From: Rohdeia mirabilis
Lineage (GTDB): Bacteria; Planctomycetota; UBA1135; GCA-002686595
DNA length: 64,000 bases
Assembly: GCA_007750655.1 (NCBI GenBank)
Contig: CP036290.1
Coordinates: 1,860,001-1,924,000, forward strand
Direction: 5' to 3'
Of the stretch, positions 9,233 to 18,572 are shown piece by piece. Numbering within the stretch: position 1 is the first letter of the stretch; each line of letters starts with the position of its first letter. The position numbers and the translations under genes were made by a program. A model generated the notes under the pieces. It searched no databases. It worked only from the letters and a program-made list of their open reading frames with translations, and was not told where the DNA came from.

Positions 9233-9678
9233 GGTGGTGGCGCCGGGTGCGGGGCGGGGCGAACGCGGTGCCTATGGTGCCCCGGCGCGCCGGCAACGCC
9301 ACCCGGGCCCACCCCGCGGTCCTTCGATCCTTCGTCGGTGAGGAACCGGGAGATCCGGGGCCAGGAGGGCCGCTGGAGAGGGCTGCAGGCGTGTGAGCGG
9401 GGTGACGCGCGGACTCCCGGCCCGCCACTTCGCTTGCGACGAGCTCGTCCGCGCCGCGTCGCGACCCACCTCGGCACCTCGCAGCCCCTGAATCCATCTC
9501 CGACGAGCGAGGACGGTACAGGGATGGGGCGGAGCCGGCCGAGGATCCACACCCCCCCCTGAACGTGCGCCCTCGAACGGACGTCGACCTCTTTGTCCGC
9601 GCCGAAGTGGTCGCCGGGTCGATCCCGTGGACTAGAGTCCGAACGAGGCTCGCGCCGCCCCGAACCCATCCCGTCCGC
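9233..9678. other. Divergent intergenic region
   Basis: These 446 bases separate the secreted unknown (minus) from sulfatase paralogue 3 (plus). No gene is supported. TAGAGT at 9633-9638 is a possible -10 for paralogue 3 with about 40 nt of leader; the same hexamer lies upstream of the ferredoxin gene (51294-51299). Confidence 0.35.
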
Positions 9679-11214
9679 GTGTCCCCGATTCTCTCCCCGT
9701 CCGCCCGAAGGACCGCTGCCGCCGTTCCCGCACTCGTTCTCCTCGGTCTCGTCTCGGCCCTCGCCGGCACCCTTGTGGGCTGTTCGGACGGCCCCGAGAC
9801 GCCGCGCGCCGCGCCCGCCGACGAGAGCGCGCCCGCAGTGGTCGCTCCGACCGCGCCGTCCGCGCCGTCCGCCCCCCGACCCGACGTTCTCGTCCTCGTG
9901 CTCGACTCCCTGCGCGCGGACCGGATGGGCGGAGCGATGCGGCGGGAGGACGAGCGCGACCTGACGCCGATGATCGACGGCATCGCGCGCTCGGGCCTGA
10001 ACGCCGTTCTGTCGTTCTCGCCGTCGCCGCACTCGGCCCCGAGCTTCGCGAGCCTCTCGAGTGGTCTCGCCCCGCTGGTCCACGGAGTGCGCAACGTCGT
10101 GGGCGAAGAACTCTCGGTCCTTGCGGACGAGGTGCGCACGTTCCCCGAGGTCCTCCAGTCGGCGGGCTGGAGGACGGTGCTCGTCCACGAGTCCGGACAG
10201 ATCCTCGACGGAGCGGGCCTCTTCCAGGGCATCGATCTCGTCGTGCCCACCGGCGGTCTGGAGGGCAGCACCCAGGCGCTCGAGTCCGTGCTCACGAGTG
10301 CCGACTCCGACGCGCCGATCTGCGTGATCGTCCACAGCTACGGGGCCCACCCGCCGTTCCTCCCGCCCCGCGACCGGTACGGTGTCCAGTTCCGTGGTCG
10401 CTACACCGAAGCACCCGGCACGGACCCCGAGCGCGGTGGACGCTTCCGCGAACGCCAAGAGGCGCTCGAGGGCTTCGAGGGCAATCCGAAGGGACGCGAG
10501 TTCGCCGAGCTCGCCGAGGGCTTCCTCGAACCCTACGACGGCATGACGGACGACGACATCGCCTGGTTGCGCGATCTGTACGACGAGAATCTGGCCCTGG
10601 TCGACGCCCAGGTCGGAGAGATCTTCGACGTGTGGTCCGACCACCGCAGCTTCGCCGACAGCTTGGTCGTACTGACTTCGGGGCACGGCCTCGCGCTCGG
10701 CGACGAAGGAAGGTTCGGCGTGGATCACGGCTTGAGCGGGGCGACCGTGCGCGTTCCGCTCGCGATCTCGGGGCCCGGTGTGACGCCCGGAATCCTGATG
10801 TCGGCGACCTCCACGTTGACGGTCCCGGCCACCGTGCTCGAACTCTGCGGTCTGCAGCCCGTGCCCGCGATGGAGCCCTCGCTCGGGGATCTGCTCACGG
10901 TTCGCGGCGTGCGCGACGGGCTCGAAATCGTTCCGATCCAGTCGCCCGCGACGGGTGAACTCGGCGTCGCCTGGATTCGCTACGTCGTCCTGGAGCGACC
11001 GGACGAGCGCGGACGGACCTACTACGACGCCTTCGCCGATCCCGGGCTGCTCGAGCCCGTCGAGCTCGAGTCGATCGTGGTCGACCGCCTCGACTCGGTC
11101 TACGCGAGCATGGTCCAGCAGGCAGAGGACACGGCGCGGGTGCACCGGGCCGGGACGGCGCCGCTGCCACCGCGCGCGCGGCAACGCCTGCGCGTGCTCG
11201 GCTACACGCAGTGA
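9679..11214 (+). CDS. degenerate sulfatase-like lipoprotein (paralogue 3)
   Basis: A 511-residue member of the same family. The GTG at 9679 is chosen because it gives a proper lipoprotein signal (hydrophobic stretch ending LVGC near residue 31); the frame is open further upstream without a signal. The first metal motif is kept (LDSLRADRMGG), but the second is broken: the usual SDHGE reads SGHGL. The signature reads PHSAPSFASLSSG, with Ser at the nucleophile position and Phe where Arg or His is expected. Loss of the metal Asp suggests it may not be catalytic and could bind a substrate or partner instead. It ends LRVLGYTQ like its paralogues and converges on oleD with 19 bp between. Confidence 0.78.
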   Translation: MSPILSPSARRTAAAVPALVLLGLVSALAGTLVGCSDGPETPRAAPADESAPAVVAPTAPSAPSAPRPDVLVLVLDSLRADRMGGAMRREDERDLTPMIDGIARSGLNAVLSFSPSPHSAPSFASLSSGLAPLVHGVRNVVGEELSVLADEVRTFPEVLQSAGWRTVLVHESGQILDGAGLFQGIDLVVPTGGLEGSTQALESVLTSADSDAPICVIVHSYGAHPPFLPPRDRYGVQFRGRYTEAPGTDPERGGRFRERQEALEGFEGNPKGREFAELAEGFLEPYDGMTDDDIAWLRDLYDENLALVDAQVGEIFDVWSDHRSFADSLVVLTSGHGLALGDEGRFGVDHGLSGATVRVPLAISGPGVTPGILMSATSTLTVPATVLELCGLQPVPAMEPSLGDLLTVRGVRDGLEIVPIQSPATGELGVAWIRYVVLERPDERGRTYYDAFADPGLLEPVELESIVVDRLDSVYASMVQQAEDTARVHRAGTAPLPPRARQRLRVLGYTQ

Positions 11215-11233
11215 ACCGCACGGCGGCGCCGGG

Positions 11234-12310
11234 TCAGCGCGCGAACGCAGCGATCGTGCGCGCGGTCGCCTCGTCCAGATCGACGCGCTCGCGGTAGCCG
11301 AAGTCGCGCCGCGCGGGTGCGAGCGAGTAGGTGTGCTCGAGTGCGAGTTGCTGCGCGACGAAGCGCGTCATCGGCGGTTCGCCGCGCAGTGGCAGCACGC
11401 GCCACAGGCCTTCGCAGACCGCGCCCGCCGCGTAGGCCGTGCGACCGGGGACCGCGCGGCCGGCGGCAGGTGCGCCGACGCCTGCGAGCACGCGGTCGAT
11501 CCAGTCCCACACGGCCACGGGTTCCGACTGGTTGACGAAGTAGGCGCGGCCACCGTGCGCGGCGCCCGGGTGCAGCTGCGCCGCCGCGTCGATGTGTGCC
11601 CAGGCTGCGTTGTCCACGAACGTCAGGCTCACGCGATTCGCACCGCTCCCCACGCGCCGCAACCGACCCGCGCGCGCGCGTTTCATCAGGCGCGGCACGA
11701 GGTGCGGATCGCGTGGACCGAAGATCAGGTGCGGGCGCAGCGCGACGGTCGCGAGCCGTGGACCGTTGGCCGCGAGCACCAGCCGCTCCGCCTCCGCCTT
11801 CGTCCGCGGATAGGCGGCCAGATAGCGCGCGGGATAAGGCAGGTCGTTCGACGCGTCCACGTGGTCGGTGCCGTCGAACACGACGCTCGGGCTCGAGGTC
11901 AGGACCAGGCGCCCGATGGCGTGTTCGCTGCACGCGGCGAGCACGTTGCGCGTCCCGACGACGTTCGCCCGGTGGAAGTCGGCCTCGGGTCCGAAGACTC
12001 CGGCGAGGGCCGCGGTGTGGATGACCGTGTCGGCACCCGCGAGTGCGCGGGCAAGCGCCGCCCCGTCGGCCACGTCCGCCACGACCGAGTTCGCGCCGAG
12101 TTCGAGCACACGCTCGTAGCGACGCCGGCCCACGGCGGTCACCTCGTTCACGCCCAGGTCGCGCAGGAGGGCGACGATGCGCTCACCGAGGAACCCGCCG
12201 CCGCCGGTCACGACCACGCGCCCGAGGCGTGCGTCGAGATCGCCGAAGTGAGCGCGTTCGCGCTCGAGCAGGGCGTCATCCGCGCGCCCGTCGGTCGGAG
12301 TCTCGCTCAC
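11234..12310 (-). CDS. oleD: OleD-like 2-alkyl-3-oxoalkanoate reductase
   Basis: NADPH-dependent short-chain/extended SDR enzyme that reduces the beta-keto acid made by OleA to a beta-hydroxy acid, the second step of head-to-head olefin synthesis. It has 358 residues from the GTG at 12310. The nucleotide-binding motif VVVTGGGGFLGERI is near residue 26, and the catalytic YPRTK (Tyr-x3-Lys) near residue 150. The extended-SDR C-terminal substrate part includes FVDNAAWAH. The start overlaps the oleC stop by GTGA, so it is the last gene of the operon. By sequence alone it could be a 3-beta-hydroxysteroid dehydrogenase-like protein; the oleA, oleB and oleC neighbours decide the call. Confidence 0.85.
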   Translation of the reverse strand: MSETPTDGRADDALLERERAHFGDLDARLGRVVVTGGGGFLGERIVALLRDLGVNEVTAVGRRRYERVLELGANSVVADVADGAALARALAGADTVIHTAALAGVFGPEADFHRANVVGTRNVLAACSEHAIGRLVLTSSPSVVFDGTDHVDASNDLPYPARYLAAYPRTKAEAERLVLAANGPRLATVALRPHLIFGPRDPHLVPRLMKRARAGRLRRVGSGANRVSLTFVDNAAWAHIDAAAQLHPGAAHGGRAYFVNQSEPVAVWDWIDRVLAGVGAPAAGRAVPGRTAYAAGAVCEGLWRVLPLRGEPPMTRFVAQQLALEHTYSLAPARRDFGYRERVDLDEATARTIAAFAR

Positions 12311-14025
12311 GGTCGGATCCGCTCCGCCCAGGCGCGCAGTTCTTCGCGGTGGATCTTCGCGTTGTGGCGCGGGTCCACCGGGAAGCTCGGATGGAACAGC
12401 ACGTGCTTGACGAGCGCAGCGCTGGGCGAGCGTGCGAGTCCGTACTCGAGGATCGAGCGTTCGAGCGCGGCGCGTCGCGTGCGCTCGAACGCGCGCGGCA
12501 GGAGCGCACTGGTGCGCGGCGGTTCGACGACCAGGACCGGCCGCTGCTCGCCGATCGGGCCGACGCCGACGAGGGCACAGCGCGCGACGCTCGGATGCCC
12601 GGCGAAGAGGTTCTCGATGGGGACGCAGGCCACGTCGCCCGAGCGCGTGCGCAGGCGGTGCCCCAAACGCCCGCAGAACCACAGGCGCCCCGATTCGTCC
12701 AGGTAGCCGAGGTCGCCCATGCGGTGGTAGTAGCCGGGACCGGGCCCCGGTTCGTCGGTCGAGACCTTCGAGGCGGCCGTCGCCGTGTCGTCGAACTGGT
12801 AGCCCGGCGTGGCGACCTCAGCGCGCGCCCAGACCTCGCCGATCTCGCCGCGCGGCACTTCGAGGCTCGGATCGAAGGCTGCGACCGGTCCGTCCTGGAT
12901 GCGAGCGATGCGCACACAGGTGTCGGGCGCGAGGTGTCCGACCAGGTTGCCGGCGCCCGAGTCCGTCGCGCGTCGGGCGCTGGCGTCGAGGATCTCCGTG
13001 TCGCTCACGTTGGCGACCGGGAGGCACTCCGTCGCGCCGTAGGGCGTGTAGGCGCGGCCGCCGTCGGGCAGGAGCGCGACCAGGCGTTCGACGAGTGTGG
13101 GCGGGATCGGGGCGCCGGCGGTGAGAGCGCGGCGCAGGGTCGGAAGGCCGCGGCCGCGCCTCTCGCAGAACGGCACGATCCGTTTCCAGACCGCGGGCGA
13201 GGCGAACGCGCTCGTGGCGCCGCTGCGTTCGATCGCGTCGACGATTCGTTCGGGTCGACAGCGCGCCGGCCGCGACGGATCCATGTCGGGGAACACGCTC
13301 GTCATGCCCAGCGCGTTGTCGAACAGCGCGAACAGTGGGAAGCAGGCCACGTCGACCTCGCCGGCGCGGAAGCCGTACAGGGCCTCGAGCTGGCGCACCT
13401 GGGCCTCGAAGATCGCGTGCGTGTAGACGACGCCCTTCGGCGGTCCCGTCGAGCCGCTGGTGAACAGCACCGCCGCTTGGTCTTGGCCGCGCGTGTCGCA
13501 GCCTTCGAACGCGTCCGTGCCGCGCGCCTCGATCGCGGCGAGCGTCACGGCACCGCGGTGCGCCCTGTCGCCGACGACCACGCGCAGGTCGGCCGTCTCG
13601 AAGTTCTTCGGGAACAGTCGTGCCGCCAGGTGCGCACGCGCGATCCCGACCAACGCGGCGGCGCGCACCTTCGCGACGCAGGCGAGCAGCGCGCCGCGGC
13701 CCATGCCCGGATCGATCAGGACCGGCACCAGGCCGGCGCGCAGGAGGCCGTAGGTGCAAGCGACCAGATCCGCGCCGGGGCGCACGAACAGGCACACGCG
13801 GGCGCCCGGCTCGAGGCCCGACGCCAGCAGTCCCGAAGCGATGCGACGGCTGCGCGCGGCGATCGCGCCGAACGTGACGTCGTCGAACTCGACGCGCGAG
13901 CCCGGGCGTGCGGTGCGCACCGCCAGGCGCTCGGGCGCCGTCGCGGCGAAACGATCGAGGCGCAGCGCGACGTTGACCCGGTCGCTGGCCGTGGTGCGCC
14001 GCTCGCGAGCCGTCGACTCAACCAC
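12307..14025 (-). CDS. oleC: OleC-like beta-lactone synthetase (AMP-forming ligase family)
   Basis: Adenylate-forming enzyme that activates the beta-hydroxy acid from OleD and closes it to a beta-lactone. It has 572 residues, close to known OleC proteins. The P-loop FTSGSTGPPKGV is near residue 190, the acceptor motif YGATECLP near 330, and the hinge-like GDLGYLDESGRLWFCGR near 440. Near the C-terminus HNAKIHREEL carries the conserved Lys. The GTG start at 14025 overlaps the oleB stop by 8 nt. A generic acyl-CoA ligase would look similar, but order and coupling with oleB and oleD support OleC. Confidence 0.87.
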   Translation of the reverse strand: MVESTARERRTTASDRVNVALRLDRFAATAPERLAVRTARPGSRVEFDDVTFGAIAARSRRIASGLLASGLEPGARVCLFVRPGADLVACTYGLLRAGLVPVLIDPGMGRGALLACVAKVRAAALVGIARAHLAARLFPKNFETADLRVVVGDRAHRGAVTLAAIEARGTDAFEGCDTRGQDQAAVLFTSGSTGPPKGVVYTHAIFEAQVRQLEALYGFRAGEVDVACFPLFALFDNALGMTSVFPDMDPSRPARCRPERIVDAIERSGATSAFASPAVWKRIVPFCERRGRGLPTLRRALTAGAPIPPTLVERLVALLPDGGRAYTPYGATECLPVANVSDTEILDASARRATDSGAGNLVGHLAPDTCVRIARIQDGPVAAFDPSLEVPRGEIGEVWARAEVATPGYQFDDTATAASKVSTDEPGPGPGYYHRMGDLGYLDESGRLWFCGRLGHRLRTRSGDVACVPIENLFAGHPSVARCALVGVGPIGEQRPVLVVEPPRTSALLPRAFERTRRAALERSILEYGLARSPSAALVKHVLFHPSFPVDPRHNAKIHREELRAWAERIRP

Positions 14026-15052
14026 GGGCGAGGGCTCCGCCGTCCTGGGTGGCGTCGCGGCGCGGGTCGACCGGCTCGGCGGCGTCGCGCTGAACGTCGC
14101 GGCGCTGCACGTCACGCTGTTGCACACCGCCGTCGACGCGATCGAGGAACGCCGTGAGCCGCTCGACGAAGGCCTCCGGCTCGTCCTCGAACAGGTAGTG
14201 CCCGGCCTCTTCGAACGTGTGGACCTCCGCGTGGGGGAGGCGTTCGAGCCACTGCTCGCGGAAGGCCGGCGTGAAGCAGAAGTCGCGCTCGCCCCACAGG
14301 AGCTGCGTGGGCAGATGGGCGAACGAAGCCACCGCGTCGCCCGTTCGCGCCAGTTCGTCCCACGAGGGGTGGTTCGGTCGCGTCGGGATGTCCTGGACGA
14401 AGCGCGCCACGGCGAGGCGCTCGGCCGACGAGGCGTAGGGGCCCAGGTAGCCGCGGCGGACGAGTCCCGTCAACTTCACCTTCCGCACCGCCATGCGCAC
14501 CGCGGGCTTCTCGAACAGACCGAAGGTGCGCATGCCGAACTCGCCGAGGACCGGCGTGCGGCACAGGGCGATGCGGCGCGGCATGCGTCCGCCACCGAAG
14601 GCCGCGGTGTTGAGCGCGGTGATCGAGGCGATCTTCTCGGGGTGCCGACGCGCGTAGCCCATGCCGATCGCGCCGCCCCAGTCGTGCAGGACCAGGTGGA
14701 CGCGCTCGAGCCCGAGCGACTCGATCACGGACTCGAGCGTCGCGACGTGGTTCGCGAGTCGGTACTCGAAAGTGCGCGGCACGTCCGAGAGACCGCAGCC
14801 CAGCATGTCGACGGCCACGACGCGGCGCCGGTCGCGCAGAGCCGCGAGAGCGCGGCGCCAGGCGAACGACCAGGTCGGGTTGCCGTGCTGGAAGACGACG
14901 GCTTCCTCGGAGCGCGGCCCTTCGTCGACGAAGTGCACGCGCGCGCCGTTGGCTCCGCCGTGGTGGGCGCGCAGCACGTGGGGCGCGAAGTCGTAGAGCG
15001 GCTCGAGTTCGCTGCGCAGCGCGGCCTTGCGGGGCGAGAGGAGTTCGCTCAC
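14018..15052 (-). CDS. oleB: OleB-like beta-lactone decarboxylase (alpha/beta hydrolase)
   Basis: Haloalkane-dehalogenase-like alpha/beta hydrolase that opens the OleC beta-lactone and releases CO2 to give the cis-olefin. It has 344 residues. The oxyanion-loop motif HGNPTWS lies near residue 56, the nucleophile elbow is LHDWGGAIG (Asp, not Ser, as in OleB) near 123, and the catalytic His sits in AGHYLFED near 295. The last 30 residues are polar and short-repeat-like (QQRDVQRRDVQRD) and look disordered. It starts at a GTG overlapping the phosphopantetheinyl transferase stop (GTGA) and overlaps oleC downstream. Confidence 0.87.
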   Translation of the reverse strand: MSELLSPRKAALRSELEPLYDFAPHVLRAHHGGANGARVHFVDEGPRSEEAVVFQHGNPTWSFAWRRALAALRDRRRVVAVDMLGCGLSDVPRTFEYRLANHVATLESVIESLGLERVHLVLHDWGGAIGMGYARRHPEKIASITALNTAAFGGGRMPRRIALCRTPVLGEFGMRTFGLFEKPAVRMAVRKVKLTGLVRRGYLGPYASSAERLAVARFVQDIPTRPNHPSWDELARTGDAVASFAHLPTQLLWGERDFCFTPAFREQWLERLPHAEVHTFEEAGHYLFEDEPEAFVERLTAFLDRVDGGVQQRDVQRRDVQRDAAEPVDPRRDATQDGGALARG

Positions 15053-15666
15053 GCCACCGCCTCCGTCACGCGCACGACGTTCGGCGCGGGCATCGTGCAC
15101 ACGCCGCCGCCGGCCACTGCGATCACCGCGCCAGCGACCTCGAAGACGCGCGTCATGGTCGCCGCCTCGCCGACGTGGATCAGTCGGTCGTCGATGCGCA
15201 CGCGCGCGATGTTGCTCAGCCCCAGGCCGAAACTCTTCAGCGCGGCCTCGACGCGGCACCAGGTCGCGAGGAACTCCTCGTCGGTCGTCGCGCTCGCGCC
15301 CAGGCTCGCGAGGCGGCCGCGCACGTGCTCCGACGGCACGCGACCGGCCGGTTCCACGTCGATGCCGACGCGCGCGACGCGACCGACGACCGCCGCGGCG
15401 AAGCCTCCTGAGTGCGACACGCCCCAGCGCACGGGCGCGGCCGTCCTGTCGCGCTCGTCCGCGATCGGCAGCGGTGCGCCGCGCTCGTCCTTCTCGAACG
15501 GCCCCGGCGAGCAGCCGGCGTCCAGGCACAGCTGGGTCAAGGCGCGCCGCGAGAGTCCGCGCAGGCGTTCGCGCGCGGCCTGATCGCGCCACGTCGGCTC
15601 GCTCCAACCGGCCGCGAGGACCAGCGCGTGCAGGCCGTTCGCCTCGTTCCTGGCAGGCGCGTTCAC
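15049..15666 (-). CDS. 4'-phosphopantetheinyl transferase (Sfp type)
   Basis: Transfers the phosphopantetheine arm from CoA to Ser of an acyl carrier protein. It has 205 residues. Sfp-family motifs are in order: WGVSHSGG near residue 81, VGIDVEP near 98 (Mg-binding Asp and Glu), and [15 protein letters not shown] near 135. It is coupled to both neighbours by GTGA overlaps. Its position inside the block suggests it activates the ACP encoded at 20077-20352. Having a private transferase supports the idea that this ACP is separate from the one of housekeeping fatty acid synthesis. Confidence 0.88.
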   Translation of the reverse strand: MNAPARNEANGLHALVLAAGWSEPTWRDQAARERLRGLSRRALTQLCLDAGCSPGPFEKDERGAPLPIADERDRTAAPVRWGVSHSGGFAAAVVGRVARVGIDVEPAGRVPSEHVRGRLASLGASATTDEEFLATWCRVEAALKSFGLGLSNIARVRIDDRLIHVGEAATMTRVFEVAGAVIAVAGGGVCTMPAPNVVRVTEAVA

Positions 15667-16490
15667 GACGGCCGCGTCGCCCCTGCGACGATCGACTTGT
15701 CGAAGTAGTTGAGCTCCATCCCGGCGTCGACGACCAGGCCCTGGCCGTTGATGCCGGACGAGCGCGGACTGAGCAGGAAGAGCGCCGTATCCGCCACCTC
15801 GCGCGTCTCGAGGGCTGCCTTGCGCAGGATGCTCATCTCCGCGAACAGGTAGCTGTCGAGGTAACCGGGGATGCCGGCCGAGGACGAGGTCTTCAGGAGT
15901 CCCGCGCGGACCGCGTTGAAACGCACGCGGCTGTCGGCGCTGAAGCTCTTGGCGAGGAAGGCGATCGACGAGTCGAGCGCGGCCTTCACCGGCGCCATGT
16001 AGCCGTAGTTCTCCGACGCCATGCGCGTGGTCGAGATCGAGATCGTGACCACGCTGGCGTCGTCCTCGAAGTGGGGCTTCAGCGCCCGCGAGAGCTCGAC
16101 CAGGCTGAACGCGGAGATCTGCACGGCTTGCAGGAAGTCGGCGCGCCCCGTCTCGTGGAAGGGCACCATCCCGTTCTCGTAGTTCGCGAAGGCGATCGAG
16201 TGCACGAGGCCGGCCAGGGGACCGTGCTCGGCGCCGATCCGGGCGCAGACGGGGCCGATCGCGGCCTCGTCCTCCACGTCGAGCACGTACACCGCCGGCG
16301 CGTCGGTGCCTGCGAGGCGCGGGAGCTTCGCGATCAACTCGTCGCGGCGTGCGTCCGTGCGCACGATGTAGATCGGCTCGCAGCCGGCTTCCACCAGACC
16401 GCGCGCCACGTGGAAGCCCACGCTGCGCTTGTTGGCGACGCCGGCCACGACGACGCGCTTGCCGGTCAGCTTCAGGAAGTCGGTGCCCAT
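15663..16490 (-). CDS. FabI-like enoyl-ACP reductase
   Basis: Short-chain-dehydrogenase-fold protein of the FabI type, 275 residues. The FabI-style cofactor loop [13 protein letters not shown] is near residue 17, and the VHSIAFAN motif near 94. The catalytic NYGYMAPVK gives Tyr-x6-Lys. By alignment from memory to E. coli FabI, the equivalent of Tyr156 and Lys163 are kept but the Tyr146 position is Ile (segment ISISTTRM). It may reduce an enoyl-ACP in this pathway, or act on another double bond. It lies 8 nt after the FabZ-like gene and overlaps the transferase. No FabG-type ketoreductase is seen in the block. Confidence 0.78.
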   Translation of the reverse strand: MGTDFLKLTGKRVVVAGVANKRSVGFHVARGLVEAGCEPIYIVRTDARRDELIAKLPRLAGTDAPAVYVLDVEDEAAIGPVCARIGAEHGPLAGLVHSIAFANYENGMVPFHETGRADFLQAVQISAFSLVELSRALKPHFEDDASVVTISISTTRMASENYGYMAPVKAALDSSIAFLAKSFSADSRVRFNAVRAGLLKTSSSAGIPGYLDSYLFAEMSILRKAALETREVADTALFLLSPRSSGINGQGLVVDAGMELNYFDKSIVAGATRPS

Positions 16491-16497
16491 GGCGCGT

Positions 16498-16974
16498 TCA
16501 GGAACCCGCGGCGCGGGCGGCGGCGGCCGTGGCGGTCAACACGAACTCGATCTCGGCCACGCGCTGTCCGTCGCAGCGCAGCTTGGCCTTCATGAACCAG
16601 GCCGGGCCGACGCGTTCGGTGACCTCGACGCGCGTCGTGACCTCTTCCTCGGGCCGGACGATGCGGCGGAAGCGCGCACCGCCGAGCTTGCTCAGCACCG
16701 GGATGCCGTCCTCCTCGCCGAAACCCGCGAGGCGCAGCGAGACCAGCACGGCGGCGGTCTGCAGCGCGTGCTCGGTCAGAAGGACGCCGGGTGTGACGGG
16801 TTCGCTCGGGTAGTGGCCCTGGAACCAGAACGCGTCGGCGGCGGGGCGCCAGCGACCCTCGATCGCGTTCTCCTCGATCGCGTCGATGGCGTCGACCAAC
16901 AGGAACGGCGGGCGGTGGGGGATGGCGGCTTCGATGCCTGTGCGGTCGAGGCGCGTGGGGAGGTTCGTGGTCAT
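16498..16974 (-). CDS. FabZ-like 3-hydroxyacyl-ACP dehydratase
   Basis: Hotdog-fold dehydratase of 158 residues. It has [11 protein letters not shown] near residue 18 and the active-site segment [20 protein letters not shown], with His near residue 53 and Glu near 67, matching FabZ/FabA enzymes. It removes water from a 3-hydroxyacyl-ACP to leave a double bond. It stands between the first CrtI-like enzyme and the FabI-like reductase, spaced 21 and 8 nt, so it is co-transcribed with both. Whether it isomerises the double bond as FabA does cannot be read from the sequence. The Ala-rich C-terminal tail is unremarkable. Confidence 0.85.
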   Translation of the reverse strand: MTTNLPTRLDRTGIEAAIPHRPPFLLVDAIDAIEENAIEGRWRPAADAFWFQGHYPSEPVTPGVLLTEHALQTAAVLVSLRLAGFGEEDGIPVLSKLGGARFRRIVRPEEEVTTRVEVTERVGPAWFMKAKLRCDGQRVAEIEFVLTATAAAARAAGS

Positions 16975-16995
16975 GGTCGGCGGGCGCGGGTGGGG

Positions 16996-18528
16996 TCAGC
17001 TCTGGGCGGCTTCGGAGGCCGCTTCGTGGGCGAGCGCGTGCAGGAAGGCGTCGACCTTGTTGGCGCTGATCGCGCCGTAGTTCGCCGCGCCGAGCCAGCC
17101 GGACATGATGATGCCGACCGAGCCCGCATGGAACAGTCCGCCCACCTGATCGGGCAGTTCGGCCGAGATCGGCAGGCCCTCGAACTTGGTGCCGAACGAC
17201 GTGCCGGCGGGGTGCTCGGTGTAGAAGGCGAAGGTGCGCGGCGTGGCGGTCTCGACGTGCTCGATCTTCTCGGCCACGCCCGGCACGTAGCGCTCGAGAG
17301 AGGCCAGGGTGTCGCGCTCGAGCTTGCTCTTCTCGACCTCGTAGGCCGCGCGGTCGAAGTCCTTCCAGTCCTCGAAGCGCGCGTTGGTCGACGAGACGAT
17401 GGCGTAACGCGGCGCCGCGTGCGGGCGGACCTTCGGGTAGTAGAACGAGAAGGTGCGGCTCTCGCCGTGGAAGTCGCACAGGGCTTCGCTCGTGAAGGTC
17501 GGCCGCGTCGACGTGAACAAGAGGTCGGTGATGAACGGGATCTCGGTGCCTTCGCGCAGGCCCATGTAGACCTGGCAGCTCGACGTGTTCAGGCGCACGG
17601 CCCGCGCGCGCTCGAGGAAGTCCGACTCGAAGTGCTCGGGGCCGACGAGGTCCGTGATGGTCGAGCGGATGTTCGCGTTCGAGAGGACGGCCTTGGCGGC
17701 GATGAAGCGGCCGTTCGCCATCACGCCGCGAACGCGCCGCTCGCCCATGGGGCTCTGGTCGACGACGATCCGTTCGACCTCGACCGAGTTGAACAGGTCG
17801 ACGCCGTTCTTCACGAGTTCGGCCTTCATGGCCTTGATCAGCTGGTCCGTGCCACCGGTGAAGGTGTACACGCCCTTGCTCATGAAGTTCGAGAAGACGA
17901 TGCCGTAGGTGATCGCCGGATCGTCGAGCGTCGAGCCGTTCGCGTAGCTGATGGGCTCCATCAGCAGGCGGTGGACGTCGTTGCGACCGGGGAAGAAGCG
18001 CTCGAACAGCTCGCCCGTCGTCTCGTCGGACGGGTCGAAGAAGTCCATCTTGCGCAGCGCGTCGAAGAAGCCCTCGACCTGCGCGCGTTCGAGCCCGAAG
18101 ACGTCGACGAGCTTGTCCGTGAAGTCCTCGCGCGTGAACGTCGTGTCGAAGCTGAACTGCGGGTTGTCGAAGCGCACGCCGTCCAGTTGCACGATCGAGT
18201 CGGCGATCGCCTGCGTCCAGTACTTGCGGCACGTCTTCTTCATCCCGATCGGGAAGCCGTGCAGCGAGATGTCGAACACGTGCCCGCCGCGGCGCTTGAA
18301 CCAGGTCGCGAGGCCGCCGAAGTTGTAGTGCTGTTCGAGCAGAGCCACCCTGTGCCCTGCGCGGCCGAGCACGTTCGCCGCCGTCAGGCCCGCGAGGCCG
18401 CTGCCGATCACGATCAGGTCGTAGTCCGATCGCGCCTTGCCGAGCGGGTCGTGGTGGAGCGGCCGCTTGCCGTCGGTGGAGCCCTTGAAGTAGCGCTTCT
18501 GGGGGATGATCTCGTTCGTGTCGCTCAT
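16996..18528 (-). CDS. CrtI-like FAD-dependent oxidoreductase A
   Basis: Flavoprotein of the phytoene desaturase/isomerase superfamily, 510 residues. The dinucleotide fold [15 protein letters not shown] starts near residue 39 and continues to VALLEQH. A typical C-terminal FAD motif ends the protein, with [20 protein letters not shown] near 470. CrtI-family enzymes desaturate, saturate or isomerise polyenes. No phytoene synthase or prenyl transferase is present in the window; the neighbours are ACP, ketosynthase and dehydratase genes. An acyl or acyl-ACP substrate is therefore more likely than a carotenoid, as proposed for similar CrtI-like proteins beside FAS genes in anammox bacteria. The ATG at 18528 is preferred; the frame is open upstream into the next gene without homology. 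Confidence 0.82.
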   Translation of the reverse strand: MSDTNEIIPQKRYFKGSTDGKRPLHHDPLGKARSDYDLIVIGSGLAGLTAANVLGRAGHRVALLEQHYNFGGLATWFKRRGGHVFDISLHGFPIGMKKTCRKYWTQAIADSIVQLDGVRFDNPQFSFDTTFTREDFTDKLVDVFGLERAQVEGFFDALRKMDFFDPSDETTGELFERFFPGRNDVHRLLMEPISYANGSTLDDPAITYGIVFSNFMSKGVYTFTGGTDQLIKAMKAELVKNGVDLFNSVEVERIVVDQSPMGERRVRGVMANGRFIAAKAVLSNANIRSTITDLVGPEHFESDFLERARAVRLNTSSCQVYMGLREGTEIPFITDLLFTSTRPTFTSEALCDFHGESRTFSFYYPKVRPHAAPRYAIVSSTNARFEDWKDFDRAAYEVEKSKLERDTLASLERYVPGVAEKIEHVETATPRTFAFYTEHPAGTSFGTKFEGLPISAELPDQVGGLFHAGSVGIIMSGWLGAANYGAISANKVDAFLHALAHEAASEAAQS

Positions 18529-18572
18529 GGTGGTTCGTTGGCTGCCGCAGCGTGTCGCGGCCGTCCTCGCGC

